DNA of 64,000 nt from Frondihabitans australicus (GCF_003634555.1 NZ_RBKS01000001.1:1-64000); one strand, 5' to 3'. Shown: positions 43,402 to 51,779, numbered from the stretch's first letter. Notes: generated by a model not told the origin, from the letters alone. Numbers and translations are program-made.

Positions 43402-44754
43402 GTGCTCGTCCGTTCCTCCCGTCGCTCCGACCGGTCGACGCGCGGCCGAGAGTCGGGCGCCGTGTCGACCTACGTCCGCGAGCGCCCCGACCGGACGACC
43501 GTGGCGCTCTGGGGGATCATGATCCTCACACACGTCGTCATCTTCGTCGCCGTTCTGCCCGCCATGCTGGCCGGCCAGTACGTCGGCGACATCAACGTCT
43601 ACAGCAACTGGGCGACCGATGCGCTCTCCGGGCACGGGTGGCCCGTGTTCGCGCACGACTGGGTGTATCCGGCGGGCGCACTGCTGCCGGTGATGCTGCC
43701 GAAGGTGTTCGGGGCGTGGGCCTACGAGATCGTCTGGTTCGTCATGATCCTGGCGGCCAACTCGTTCGCGCTCTGGGGCCTGATCCGCTGGGGCCGGAAG
43801 CTCCGCGATCAGACGGCCGCCATCTTCTGGGTGGCCACGGTCGCGATCCTGTCGCCGGTCGCTCTGCTGCGCCTCGAGGGGTTCACCGCGCCGGCCGTCA
43901 TCTTCGGTCTCCTCTTCCTCGCCACACGCCCCAAGCTCGCGGGCGCTCTCCTGGCCGCCGCCACCTGGATCAAGGTCTGGCCGGCGGCCGTTCTCGTCTC
44001 TGTCGTGGTGGTGTCGACGAAGCGCTGGGTCGTGGTCGTGATGGGCTTCGCGGTCACGGCCGTCGTGACGCTCGTCGTGTGGCTCGGGGGCGGGATCCAC
44101 CACCTCACGAGCTTCGTCAACGCGCAGAACGGCCGCGCGCTCCAGATCGAGGCGACGCTGTCGACGCCGTGGCTGTGGATGGCCGTGTTCCACGTGCCGG
44201 GCGCGCACCACATCCACGATACGGCCCTCGTCACCGAGGAGATCACGGGGCCGGGCGACCAGTGGATGATCCAGAACGCCACGTGGCTCCTGCTCGTGGT
44301 GATGGCGGCGATCATCGTGCTGCTCGTCACGGCCACGCTGAGACTGTCGCGCCTCACTCACCCGATGGGCAAGGAGGTCGACCTCGTGCTCGTCGGCGCT
44401 CTCAGCCTCGCCAGCGCCTTCATCGTCTTCAACAAGGTCGGCTCGCCGCAGTACATGCTGTGGCTCACGCCGATCGTCGCCGTCGGGCTCGTCGTCCGGC
44501 CGCCGGACTGGAAGGTCCCGGCGATCCTCATGGTCGCCATCGGGGTGCTCACGACACTCGTGTTCCCGTGCTTCTACAACTCGCTGCTCGACCTCAACCC
44601 GCTGCTGGCGCTCGTGCTCGGCGCGCGCAACCTGCTGCTCATCGTCGTGCTCGGGTGGTCGATCTCGAAGCTCGGGCAGGCGGCGTTCGTGCGGCACGCG
44701 ATCCCGCTGGGCACGCGGCCGCTCGGTGCGGCGATCCGCAGCACGAGCTACTGA
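43402..44754 (+). CDS. GT87-like membrane mannosyltransferase
   Basis: 450 residues, about ten helices. Features of the GT87 (DUF2029) GT-C family are VGDINVYSNWATDALSGHGW after the first helix, with the catalytic-type Asp; DWVYPAGALLPVMLPKVFG; LRLEGFTAPAVIFGLLFLAT; and LAAATWIKVWPAAVLVSVV, the 'K.WP' box. These enzymes use polyprenyl-phosphomannose outside the membrane, for example in lipomannan synthesis. The start is uncertain: GTG 43402 or GTG 43462, neither with a ribosome site. A copy of the palindromic repeat follows 48 nt after the stop. Confidence 0.82.
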   Translation: MLVRSSRRSDRSTRGRESGAVSTYVRERPDRTTVALWGIMILTHVVIFVAVLPAMLAGQYVGDINVYSNWATDALSGHGWPVFAHDWVYPAGALLPVMLPKVFGAWAYEIVWFVMILAANSFALWGLIRWGRKLRDQTAAIFWVATVAILSPVALLRLEGFTAPAVIFGLLFLATRPKLAGALLAAATWIKVWPAAVLVSVVVVSTKRWVVVVMGFAVTAVVTLVVWLGGGIHHLTSFVNAQNGRALQIEATLSTPWLWMAVFHVPGAHHIHDTALVTEEITGPGDQWMIQNATWLLLVVMAAIIVLLVTATLRLSRLTHPMGKEVDLVLVGALSLASAFIVFNKVGSPQYMLWLTPIVAVGLVVRPPDWKVPAILMVAIGVLTTLVFPCFYNSLLDLNPLLALVLGARNLLLIVVLGWSISKLGQAAFVRHAIPLGTRPLGAAIRSTSY

Positions 44755-44802
44755 GGCCGGGTCCGCCGCGCTACAAAGCTGCGTCCCGACGTCCCCGCGT
44801 CC

Positions 44803-44860
44803 GCGACAAAAAGCGACACCTGCGACGTGTCAGGGCGTCGCAAGTGTCGCGTTTTGTCGC
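44803..44860. repeat. 58-nt palindromic repeat, copy 3
   Basis: Same 25-8-25 architecture as the copies at 40578 and 41675. The left arm differs by one base (AAAAAGCG for AAAACGCG), and the right arm has AAG for AGG at one site, giving two imperfect pairs. It lies between convergent genes (GT87 and metY). Confidence 0.88.
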
Positions 44861-44892
44861 AGGGACCCGGACGTGAACACACGCAAGCCGCG

Positions 44893-46215
44893 CTACACCG
44901 CCGCGACGGGCCGCGCGAAGCCGGCGGCCTCCACGGCCGCGAACGCCTGCTCGAGGTCGCGCCGCAGGTCACGCACGCTCTCGAGGCCGACGGAGAGCCG
45001 CACGGTGCCCTGCGTGATGCCGCGCGACAAGCGCTCGGCGTCGGTGAGGTGACCGTGGATCGTCGAGGCCGTGTGGATGGCGAGCGTGCGGACGTCGCCG
45101 AGGTGGGTCATGCGGCTGATGAGCCGGAGCGAGTCGATGAACACCTCGGCGGCCGGGCGACCGCCTGCGAACTCGAAGGTGACCACGGCGCCCTGGCCGC
45201 GGGGGAGGTACTTCTGCGCGCGGGCGTAGTAGGGGCTGGCGACGAGGCCGGGGTAGTCGACGGTGGCGACCTGCTCCTGGTGCTCGAGCCACTGCGCGAT
45301 CTCGAGCGCGTTCGAGACGTGGCGGTCCATGCGCAGAGAGAGCGTCTCGATGCCCTGCAGGAGCAGGAACGCGCTCGTCGCGGGCAGCGTGGGGCCGTAG
45401 TCGAGGGCCATCACCGTGCGGAGATACGTGAGGAACGCGAACTGCCCGTAGCGCTCGACGAACGACGGGACGCCGTGGTCGTTCGGAAGCGCGATCTGCG
45501 GGAAGCGCGACGCGGAGCCCTGCCAGTCGAAGGTGCCGCTGTCGATGACGACGCCGCCTAGGACGGCGCCGTGGCCGGAGAGCCACTTCGAGGTCGAGTG
45601 GATGACGATGTCGGCGCCGTGCTCGATCGGGCGGCAGAGGTACGGGGTGGCGACGGTGTTGTCGACGACGAGCGGCACGCCGTGCTCGTGCGCGAACGCG
45701 GCGACGCGGGCGAGGTCGACGACGTCGTTCTTCGGGTTCGGGATCGTCTCGGTGAATACCGCGCGGGTCGTCGGCCGGAAGGCGCGGCGCCAGACGTCGT
45801 CGGGGGAGTCGGCGGGGATGAGCTCGACCTCGATGCCCTGGCGCGACAGGCTCCTGGCGAAGAGCGTCTTGGTGCCCTCGTAGAGGCTGGCGGTGGCGAG
45901 AACGTGGTCGCCGGTGGAGGCCAGGGCCGACAGAGTCAGCGCGATCGCGGCCGTGCCGCTCGCCGTGAGGAGCGCACCGGCGCCCCCGTCGAGGTCGGCC
46001 AGCCTTCGCGCCACGGAGGCGTTGGTGGGATTGTCGGTGCGGGCGTAGGCACCGCGGTCGCTCTCGCCGCTGAAGCGCGCCTCGCCGTCCGCGAACGAGT
46101 CGAAGACGAACCCCGCCGACTGGTACACCGGCGTCATTCGCGCCCCGAAATCGCTGTCGAGTCGGGCGCCGGCGTGGATCTGACGGGTCTCGAAGTCGAG
46201 CTCGGGGGTGGACAT
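44893..46215 (-). CDS. metY: O-acetylhomoserine sulfhydrylase / Cys-Met metabolism PLP enzyme
   Basis: 440 residues, the long type of the family. The ATG at 46215 begins MSTPELDFETRQIHAGARLD. ARTDNPTNASVARRLADLDG is the PLP phosphate-binding region, and the Schiff-base Lys is in IVIHSTSKWLSGHGAVLGG. VFTETIPNPKNDVVDL and SRMTHLGDVRTLAIHTAST match O-acetylhomoserine aminocarboxypropyltransferase (EC 2.5.1.49), which makes homocysteine from sulfide. It stands alone, with no metX beside it. No SAM riboswitch could be recognised in the 130-nt upstream gap. Confidence 0.9.
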   Translation of the reverse strand: MSTPELDFETRQIHAGARLDSDFGARMTPVYQSAGFVFDSFADGEARFSGESDRGAYARTDNPTNASVARRLADLDGGAGALLTASGTAAIALTLSALASTGDHVLATASLYEGTKTLFARSLSRQGIEVELIPADSPDDVWRRAFRPTTRAVFTETIPNPKNDVVDLARVAAFAHEHGVPLVVDNTVATPYLCRPIEHGADIVIHSTSKWLSGHGAVLGGVVIDSGTFDWQGSASRFPQIALPNDHGVPSFVERYGQFAFLTYLRTVMALDYGPTLPATSAFLLLQGIETLSLRMDRHVSNALEIAQWLEHQEQVATVDYPGLVASPYYARAQKYLPRGQGAVVTFEFAGGRPAAEVFIDSLRLISRMTHLGDVRTLAIHTASTIHGHLTDAERLSRGITQGTVRLSVGLESVRDLRRDLEQAFAAVEAAGFARPVAAV

Positions 46216-46345
46216 GGGGCGGTTCTCGCGATTCTGGAGGAGCACGGGGTGCTGGCGGTGGTGCGTGGCGCATTCCGGCTGTCGGCCGGGTTCAGACGAG
46301 GCTAACCGAGTCGGGCACGGTCGTCATGCACCCCGTCACACGCGT

Positions 46346-47026
46346 TCACGCGACGGCGCGCAGCCGATCGTGGAAGAGTTCGAGCGGCCCGTCGTAGAAC
46401 GCGGCCAGCCGGGTGGCCGCGGCGTCGGCGTCGCACCGCAGCACGGCCTCGACGACGTCGAGCATGCCGGCGTCCATCTCGCGCGCGGGCATGAGGTGGG
46501 CGAACTGCCCGAGCACGCGCTGCAGAGTGGGCCGCAGCCGCTGAAGGGTCTTGTCAAGGGGTGCGTTCTTCGTCGAGTCGACGAAGACCTGGAAGAAGCC
46601 GATCTCGGCCCGCCCGGTGAAGACCGGCTCGGGGTCGATCGTGTCGCGATCGCCGAGGTGCTCCGACCAGTCGCGCATGCGCTCGAGGAGGTCCTCGGTG
46701 ATGAGCGGCGTGCCGTAGCGGGCGGCGAAGACGTAGAGGGCTCTCGCGGTGTCCTGCGCCTCCAGGTAGCGACGCAGGTCGATCTCGGTGACGCGCGTGT
46801 ACAGGTTCGGCACCGCTTCGACGAGGCCGACGTGGGCCAGGCGCAGGATCGCGGTCCGCACGGTCGCGCGCGAGAGTCCGAGCGACTGTGCCAGCTCCAG
46901 GTCGTGGATCCGCTGCCCGCCGGCGAGGTAGCCGCGCACGATGTCGTCTCGGAGACGGTCGAACACGTCGTCCGTCAGGAGCCGGCGCTGCGGCAGCTCG
47001 ACCTTCTCACCGTCCGGGATCGGCAT
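46346..47026 (-). CDS. GntR-family regulator (FadR-like), second of a tandem pair
   Basis: 226 residues. The winged helix has LTDDVFDRLRDDIVRGYLAG, QRIHDLELAQSLGLSRATVR and TAILRLAHVGLVEAVPN. The C-terminal all-helical FCD-like domain follows, but I cannot find its full metal-binding Asp/His set. It starts 20 nt inside the end of the preceding GntR gene, so the pair is cotranscribed. No enzyme or transporter operon sits beside them in the same direction, so the target is unknown. Confidence 0.85.
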   Translation of the reverse strand: MPIPDGEKVELPQRRLLTDDVFDRLRDDIVRGYLAGGQRIHDLELAQSLGLSRATVRTAILRLAHVGLVEAVPNLYTRVTEIDLRRYLEAQDTARALYVFAARYGTPLITEDLLERMRDWSEHLGDRDTIDPEPVFTGRAEIGFFQVFVDSTKNAPLDKTLQRLRPTLQRVLGQFAHLMPAREMDAGMLDVVEAVLRCDADAAATRLAAFYDGPLELFHDRLRAVA

Positions 47027-47714
47027 CGGGCACCTTCCCCTCGGAGTAGATGCGGTCGGCGTAGCCGTCGGTCATCCGTGCGATGAACGCCGTCATCGGT
47101 CCGCCGAGGAACCCGCGGATCTCCGCCTCGAACCCGTCGGCGTCGTTCCGGGCGCAGCGGTCGATGATCACGGTGAAGAAGTCGGCGATCGGCGCGGCCT
47201 CCATCCACCCCTTGTACGTGTTGACGCCGAGCTGCAGGAGCGGAGCGTGGATCGCGATGCTCTCGAGCAGCACCTGGTTGGGGCAGTGACGCAGGATTGC
47301 GGCCATGAAGTGGTCGACGGGCGTCGGGCCCGGTGGGAAGTCGCGCGGATCCATGACCCGCATGTCGTCGCGGATGCTCTCGAGCAGGGGCAGCTCGTCG
47401 GCGGGGAAGGAGCGCACGCCCCAGTTCAGCCCGCGACTGACCAGCGCCGCCCACACCGCGGTGCTCTCGGCGTACAGCCGCGGCGAGATCGTCGCGACGC
47501 GGGTGTAGCGGTTCGGCGCCATCTCGACCAGCCCGATGTCGGCGAGTGTGCCGAGGGCCTCGCGGATGGGGGCGCGGCTCGTGCCGAGCCAGGCGATCAG
47601 CTCGTCGTCGCGGAGGCGGGTGCCCGGCTTCAAGGTGCCGTCGAGGATCGCCTGGGTGATCTCGTTCAGGACCCGCTCGCGAAGCAGGGTGCGCTCAGAG
47701 GTGCCCGTGGCCAC
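47007..47714 (-). CDS. GntR-family regulator (FadR-like), first of a tandem pair
   Basis: 235 residues from a GTG. The DNA-binding part has LRERVLNEITQAILDGTLKP, TRLRDDELIAWLGTSRAPIR and EALGTLADIGLVEMAPNRYT. The effector domain is all-helical, with PVDHFMAAILRHCPNQVLLE. It is paralogous to the overlapping downstream gene: both share the A-W/A-L segment after the wing and a closing 'F..DR' region. Two GntR paralogues in tandem without an obvious client operon are unusual; they may act as a heteromer or at a distant site. Confidence 0.85.
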   Translation of the reverse strand: MATGTSERTLLRERVLNEITQAILDGTLKPGTRLRDDELIAWLGTSRAPIREALGTLADIGLVEMAPNRYTRVATISPRLYAESTAVWAALVSRGLNWGVRSFPADELPLLESIRDDMRVMDPRDFPPGPTPVDHFMAAILRHCPNQVLLESIAIHAPLLQLGVNTYKGWMEAAPIADFFTVIIDRCARNDADGFEAEIRGFLGGPMTAFIARMTDGYADRIYSEGKVPDADPGR

Positions 47715-47804
47715 TCAGCCAGCACTCCCCGTCGTATACCGCTCTTCGCACATCTTCCGAACGTACACGTATACGACGCCGACTGGCCGGAAAACGAACC
47801 CCGT

Positions 47805-47853
47805 AAAAAGAGGAAAGGCGGGAGTCTCTTACCCGAATAAAAGAGCTCCCGCC
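47805..47853 (-). terminator. Rho-independent terminator after the EEP gene
   Basis: On the minus strand a stem GGCGGGAG-CTCTT, a 10-nt AT-rich loop, and AAGAG-A-CTCCCGCC are followed by TTTCCTCTTTTT. This is the only hairpin I saw with a classical T-tract. It ends the leftward endonuclease-family transcript ahead of the GntR pair. The surrounding 256-nt gap is AT-richer than the window average and holds no gene I can support. Confidence 0.9.
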
Positions 47854-47970
47854 ACCGCCGGATCAGTGGCGTAGTCAAAATAGTAATCAGATCACCACGC
47901 CGGAGCAAGTCGCCGAGAAACATTCTTGCCGGTACGTTATCGACGGGTGTCGTTCGGCTGCTCCTGCGAT

Positions 47971-48648
47971 CTAGGCGACGCTCGCAAGCAGCAGGATCGG
48001 CCGGTGGTCGGACTTCCCCTGCGGCAGTGACAGCACGCTGCCGATCGACATGCCCATGGTCGTGGCGAAGTCGAAGTGGCCGCTGAAGCCGGTGCGCGAG
48101 TACGTGGGCTCCTCCGTGATCGAGAGCTCGTAGCCGCTCTTGAGCAGGTGGCGCCGAAGCCCCTGCCGGAACCACGGGTAGTTGAAGTCGCCCACCATGA
48201 CGGTCGGCACGCCGTTCGCGAGCTCGCTCAGCTTCTGGTGCGCCAGCCCGATCTGCTTGCGCCGGAGCGAGTTCGTGGCCGTCAGCGGCGCGGCGTGGAA
48301 GTCGGCGACGATCAGCTCGTGGCCCGTGGCGAGGTCGCGCAGGCGGGCGGCGAGCAGGCGCTCGTGGGCGGGCTGCATGACGCGGTCGTGCATCGACTTC
48401 ATCAGGGCGTAGAGGCTGGTGCCGAGCAGTTCGAAGCGGTCGGTGCGGTAGTAGAGGGCCAGGCCCAGCCGGTTCGTCTTCGTCGACGCGGCGAGCCTCA
48501 GGCCCAGGATCTCGTCGGGGATGTCGGTGCTGTCGCACTCCTGCAGGCAGAGGACGTCCATCGCGTGGGTGTCGACGAGGTCCGACAGCTCTCCGATGGC
48601 GAGGTGCTCGCGGAGGTTGTAGCTGACGATTCGAAGATCCGAGTCCAT
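47971..48648 (-). CDS. Endonuclease/exonuclease/phosphatase-family hydrolase
   Basis: 225 residues. EEP motifs in order are LRIVSYNLREH (Asn), DVLCLQECDST (Glu metal ligand), VADFHAAPLTATNSLRR (His region), VMVGDFNYPWF (Asp/Asn), and GKSDHRPILL (Asp-His pair). The set is complete, so a Mg2+-dependent phosphodiesterase acting on DNA, phospholipid or a small phosphate ester is expected. There is no signal peptide. It is a single-gene unit with a strong terminator; substrate unknown. Confidence 0.88.
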   Translation of the reverse strand: MDSDLRIVSYNLREHLAIGELSDLVDTHAMDVLCLQECDSTDIPDEILGLRLAASTKTNRLGLALYYRTDRFELLGTSLYALMKSMHDRVMQPAHERLLAARLRDLATGHELIVADFHAAPLTATNSLRRKQIGLAHQKLSELANGVPTVMVGDFNYPWFRQGLRRHLLKSGYELSITEEPTYSRTGFSGHFDFATTMGMSIGSVLSLPQGKSDHRPILLLASVA

Positions 48649-48710
48649 CCCTTCATTCTGGCCCGGGGGCTCTTGAGGGCTTCCAGCGAATATCCGAATT
48701 CACGAGAACG

Positions 48711-49334
48711 TCACACGCGGCGTGCCGACGGCCCTGCCACGTCGAGCACTTCGCGGCACTTCTCGCCGAAGGCGGCCAGCATCAGCTCGTCGGCGTCGGC
48801 CGACTTCCCGAACGTGCGAGGCAGCTCGATGCCGAGCAGCACGCTCAGCAGCATCCCGTAGCCGAGGAACTCGCTCACCTGCGCCGGCTCGAAGTGCGCC
48901 TCGTCGCGCAGAAAGCGGTAGATCGACACGAAACCCTCGCGGGCGGCGTCGCCGATGACGGGGTCGTTTCCCGAGACGAACGCCTGGAGGAGTGTGCGGT
49001 GCACGCCGGCCCGATCGACGAGGTCGATGTAGGCGGCGCCGAGGCGCTTCTCGAGGATCGTGCCGTCGCCCGGGTCGGGCAGAGCGGCGCGGAATCGCTC
49101 GAGCAGCGCCCCGAGCGCGCCGTTCATCACCTCGAGGAAGAGCTTCTGCTTGGTGCCGAACATGCGCACGACGTACGGCTGGCTGATGCCCGCGGCCTGT
49201 GCCACCTGGTCGGTCGTGGCGCCCGCGTAGCCGTTCTCGCCGAAGACCACCGTCGCGGCGGCGAGGATCTGCTCACGCCGATCCGCAGCGCTGAGTCGTC
49301 CCGTCGTGCCGCTCGGAAGATCCGTCGAAGTCAT
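48711..49334 (-). CDS. TetR-family repressor of the adjacent MFS pump
   Basis: 207 residues. The N-terminal helix-turn-helix is REQILAAATVVFGENGYAGA, TTDQVAQAAGISQPYVVRMF, then GTKQKLFLEVM. The C-terminal ligand domain is helical, with LQAFVSGNDPVIGDAAREGF. It is divergent from the MFS gene across 74 nt that contain GATTACT/AGTAATC operator arms. The ATG lies only a few nt after a TGATAAC -10-like element, so its mRNA may be nearly leaderless. Confidence 0.9.
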   Translation of the reverse strand: MTSTDLPSGTTGRLSAADRREQILAAATVVFGENGYAGATTDQVAQAAGISQPYVVRMFGTKQKLFLEVMNGALGALLERFRAALPDPGDGTILEKRLGAAYIDLVDRAGVHRTLLQAFVSGNDPVIGDAAREGFVSIYRFLRDEAHFEPAQVSEFLGYGMLLSVLLGIELPRTFGKSADADELMLAAFGEKCREVLDVAGPSARRV

Positions 49335-49336
49335 GC

Positions 49337-49385
49337 TTGACAGGTTATCAGCCGATTACTTAGTGTCTAGTAATCATCCGATTAC
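49337..49385 (+). promoter_or_regulatory. TetR operator and MFS promoter
   Basis: TTGACA at 49337-49342 is a consensus -35; TTAGTG/TAGTGT at 49360-49366 serves as -10 at 17-18 bp. GATTACT (49354-49360) and AGTAATC (49369-49375) form an inverted repeat with 8 nt between, covering the -10. A third GATTAC half lies at 49380-49385. A bound TetR dimer would close the pump promoter and probably its own. Confidence 0.75.
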
Positions 49386-49408
49386 AACCGATTTCAGGAG
49401 CCGCGAAA

Positions 49409-50863
49409 ATGTCCGCCACGACAACGTCACGCCGCATCCCGACCTGGCTCGCGATCCTCGCCGCCAGCCTCCCCATGTTCATGGCGACCCTCGACAACCT
49501 CGTCGTCACGAGCGCCCTCCCGGTCATCCACGAGAAGCTCGGCTCGTCCGTCGAGAGCCTGCAGTGGATCACCAACGCCTACACGCTCGCCTTCGCGTCG
49601 CTCATGCTCCTCGCGGTCAGCCTCGGCGACCGCCTCGGGCGTCGCCACCTGTTCCTCGCCGGCCTCGTCATCTTCACCGGCGCCTCCGCCTTCGCGGCGC
49701 TGAGCACCACGACGACGGCCCTCATCGTCGCCCGCGCGCTCGAGGGTGTCGGCGCCGCGGCGATCATGCCGCTCTCGCTCACCCTCCTCGTCGGCTCGGT
49801 CAGCGCCAAGGCCCGCCCGATGGCGATCGGCATCTGGGGCGGCGTCTCCGGTCTCGGTGTCGCGCTCGGCCCCCTCATCGGCGGCGCGGTCGTCGAGGGC
49901 TGGAGCTGGGAGTCGATCTTCTGGCTGAACGTGCCCGTCGGCATCATCGCCATCCCGCTGGCCCTGCGGGCGCTCCCGAACAGCCTCGGCGACCGGGTGC
50001 GGGCGGACTTCCTCGGCGTCGTCCTCGTCGGCCTCGGCGTCGTGGGCGTCGTCTTCGGCATCGTCCGCGGCAACGACAAGGGCTGGTCGAGCGCTCAGGT
50101 GCTCGCGTCGCTCATCGCGGGCGGCGTGCTGCTGATCCTGTTCATCTGGCGCGAGTCGCGCGTCAGCGCCCCGCTGCTGCCGCTCCGGTTCTTCCGCGAC
50201 CGCAGCTTCACGGTGGCGAACGCCGTGGCGATGACCTTCACGTTCGGGTCGTTCGGGTCGGTGTTCATCCTGATCCAGTTCCTGCAGGTGGTGCAGGGCA
50301 AGTCGCCGCTGGCCGCCGGCGTCGAGACGATGCCGTGGACCCTCGCGCCCATGGTCATCGCGCCGCTCACCGGCTTCATCGTGCCGCGCATCGGCACCAG
50401 GGTCGTGATCGTCGCCGGCATGGTGTTCCTCTCGGCCGGCCTGTTCGAGCTCGCCCTGACCATGACGGCGACCGTGTCGTTCGCCGTGATGCTGCCCGGT
50501 TTCATCCTGGCCGGCATCGGCATGGGCATGGCGTTCGCGCCGCTCTCGACGGCCGTGCTGGTGAACATGCGCGAGCAGGATCACGCGAAGGCCTCGGGCA
50601 CCAACTCGACCCTCCGCGAGATCGGCGTCGCCCTCGGAATCGCCGTGCTGACCGCGGTCTTCACCGGCGCCGGCGGGCAGCTGACGCCGACCGGCTACGT
50701 GCACGCGGCGATCCCCGCCGTGATCGTCGGCGCGAGCGTCGTGGCGGGCTCCGCGCTGCTGGCGCTGATCCTGCCCTCGGGTCGGGTGCTCCGGTCGGCG
50801 GCTCCGGATTCCGCGACCCTCGTCGCCGGCGAGTCGCCCCTGGAGCCCGTCGCCGCGCACTAG
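49409..50863 (+). CDS. MFS drug-efflux transporter, DHA2 (14-helix) family
   Basis: 484 residues; AGGAG precedes the ATG. Typical DHA2 text is FMATLDNLVVTSALPVIHEK in helix 1 (motif D1-like), ESLQWITNAYTLAFASLMLL, GDRLGRRHLFLAGLVIFTGA (motif A), ARALEGVGAAAIMPLSLTLL (motif B) and GIWGGVSGLGVALGPLIGGA (motif C, antiporter). It exports drugs or toxic compounds using the proton gradient. The divergent TetR gene and operator indicate inducible expression. Its stop codon lies at the edge of a 59-bp repeat copied from the acetyltransferase gene end. Confidence 0.92.
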   Translation: MSATTTSRRIPTWLAILAASLPMFMATLDNLVVTSALPVIHEKLGSSVESLQWITNAYTLAFASLMLLAVSLGDRLGRRHLFLAGLVIFTGASAFAALSTTTTALIVARALEGVGAAAIMPLSLTLLVGSVSAKARPMAIGIWGGVSGLGVALGPLIGGAVVEGWSWESIFWLNVPVGIIAIPLALRALPNSLGDRVRADFLGVVLVGLGVVGVVFGIVRGNDKGWSSAQVLASLIAGGVLLILFIWRESRVSAPLLPLRFFRDRSFTVANAVAMTFTFGSFGSVFILIQFLQVVQGKSPLAAGVETMPWTLAPMVIAPLTGFIVPRIGTRVVIVAGMVFLSAGLFELALTMTATVSFAVMLPGFILAGIGMGMAFAPLSTAVLVNMREQDHAKASGTNSTLREIGVALGIAVLTAVFTGAGGQLTPTGYVHAAIPAVIVGASVVAGSALLALILPSGRVLRSAAPDSATLVAGESPLEPVAAH

Positions 50864-50920
50864 CGGAGCTCGAGCGGCTCGCCCTCGTCCGAGGGGGCGA
50901 GCCGCTTCTGCATCCACGCC
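50860..50920 (-). pseudogene. Remnant of an acetyltransferase 3' end (59-bp repeat copy 1)
   Basis: Positions 50862-50920 match 51782-51840 at 57 of 59 bases. On the minus strand they read AWMQKRLAPSDEGEPLELR then stop, the same as the end of the GNAT protein at 51.8 kb. Upstream of this the similarity stops abruptly, so only the gene end is present. The piece contains a 12-bp stem, AGCGGCTCGCCC / GGGCGAGCCGCT, and may now serve as a terminator for the MFS gene. Confidence 0.85.
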
Positions 50921-51003
50921 TTGCGAATATGCATATCGGCCCTACGCTCGCGAGGTGGGCTGCTGTGAGAACAGCTTTGCCCGCCACAAGCAAAGGAGCC
51001 AGC

Positions 51004-51546
51004 GTGAACACACCATTCCGTGGAGCAGCCCTCGCGGCCTTGGCGACAGCCGCGATCATCGCGGCGACACTGACAGTCGCCACGCCTCAGGCGCAGGCGT
51101 CCGAAGCCCCTCAGTCGGACACGACCGTGAGCCCGTCGATCACGCAGAGCCAATTCGACCAGGCGCTCGTCGAAGCGCGTGAACAGGGATTGATCGAGCG
51201 TCAAGGTATCAACGGCGATGGAGATCTCTCGACCACCGTCGATGCGGGTCAGGGAATCAAGCTCGATTTCGTCGAACCCCGGGGCTCTCGACTTGCTGCG
51301 GGCAGCGACGGTTACGGGGCCTGCGTGGCCCTGAACAACTTCGACCAGGACGCCGTGATCTCGGGCGGACTCTTCGGCGTCTCTGCGGGGCTGTGCGTGG
51401 TCAGCGCTGGTGTGTTCTGCGTGGTGGCGGGCGCCATCCTCACTGCTGCCGGTCTTGCACTGTCTGCGAACAACAATCAGAAGTGCTCGGGTGGGCGCTC
51501 TCTACGGGTCTATCCGTTCAGCGGGCACAAGCCGCGATGCGCGTGA
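51004..51546 (+). CDS. Secreted Cys- and Gly-rich small protein, bacteriocin-like; function unknown
   Basis: 180 residues from a GTG with a perfect AAGGAG (50993-50998). The signal peptide is about 32 residues, with cleavage expected after AQA. The mature part has a polar, acidic N-half (residues 33-105), then a strongly hydrophobic Gly/Ala/Val segment at 117-153 containing SGGLFGVSAGLCVVSAGVFC, and a basic tail ending SGHKPRCA. Cysteines are at 107, 131, 139, 161 and 179. I do not recognise the family. A hydrophobic core framed by Cys and a cationic tail recall membrane-active bacteriocin precursors; a small two-helix gene overlapping region follows. The function is inference only. Confidence 0.7.
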   Translation: MNTPFRGAALAALATAAIIAATLTVATPQAQASEAPQSDTTVSPSITQSQFDQALVEAREQGLIERQGINGDGDLSTTVDAGQGIKLDFVEPRGSRLAAGSDGYGACVALNNFDQDAVISGGLFGVSAGLCVVSAGVFCVVAGAILTAAGLALSANNNQKCSGGRSLRVYPFSGHKPRCA

Positions 51547-51560
51547 GAGCGGGTGGAACC

Positions 51561-51752
51561 ATGCGTGTCGTACGAAGTCCTTGGTTCGCCGCGGTGGTCG
51601 CCCTTGTAGCCATCACGACGGGCGTGGCTGTCGCGAATGCGTCGAGCGCCGAGTCCGTGCGGGTGGCCGGGCGAATCATGATCGGCGTCGCATCGTTCTT
51701 GGGTGCGGTTTTCGTGGGCATCCCCGTGAGGCGCCGCCGTTCTTCTCGGTAG
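51561..51752 (+). CDS. Small two-helix membrane protein, possible immunity partner
   Basis: 63 residues from the ATG at 51561 (GGTGGA upstream), or 71 from the ATG at 51537. It starts 14 nt after the secreted-protein stop. The helices are PWFAAVVALVAITTGVAVAN and RVAGRIMIGVASFLGAVFVG, ended by a VRRRRSSR basic tail, which should be cytoplasmic. Size, topology and position directly after a membrane-active-looking secreted protein fit bacteriocin immunity proteins, but no known family is recognised. Confidence 0.55.
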   Translation: MRVVRSPWFAAVVALVAITTGVAVANASSAESVRVAGRIMIGVASFLGAVFVGIPVRRRRSSR

Positions 51753-51779
51753 GAGCCAGCGGGCGCGGCCGCACGCCGA

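Noticed and set aside
46216-46345. SAM riboswitch or attenuator ahead of metY
   Set aside because: No SAM-I/II/IV core could be traced, and no terminator/anti-terminator pair is visible.
49306-51003. Extension of the secreted-protein frame upstream through the MFS gene
   Set aside because: Out of frame with the MFS protein and without motifs; the GTG at 51004 has a perfect ribosome site and begins a signal peptide.
50921-51204. Minus frame continuing from the acetyltransferase remnant
   Set aside because: Only the 59-bp repeat resembles GNAT; the rest is antisense to the secreted-protein gene.
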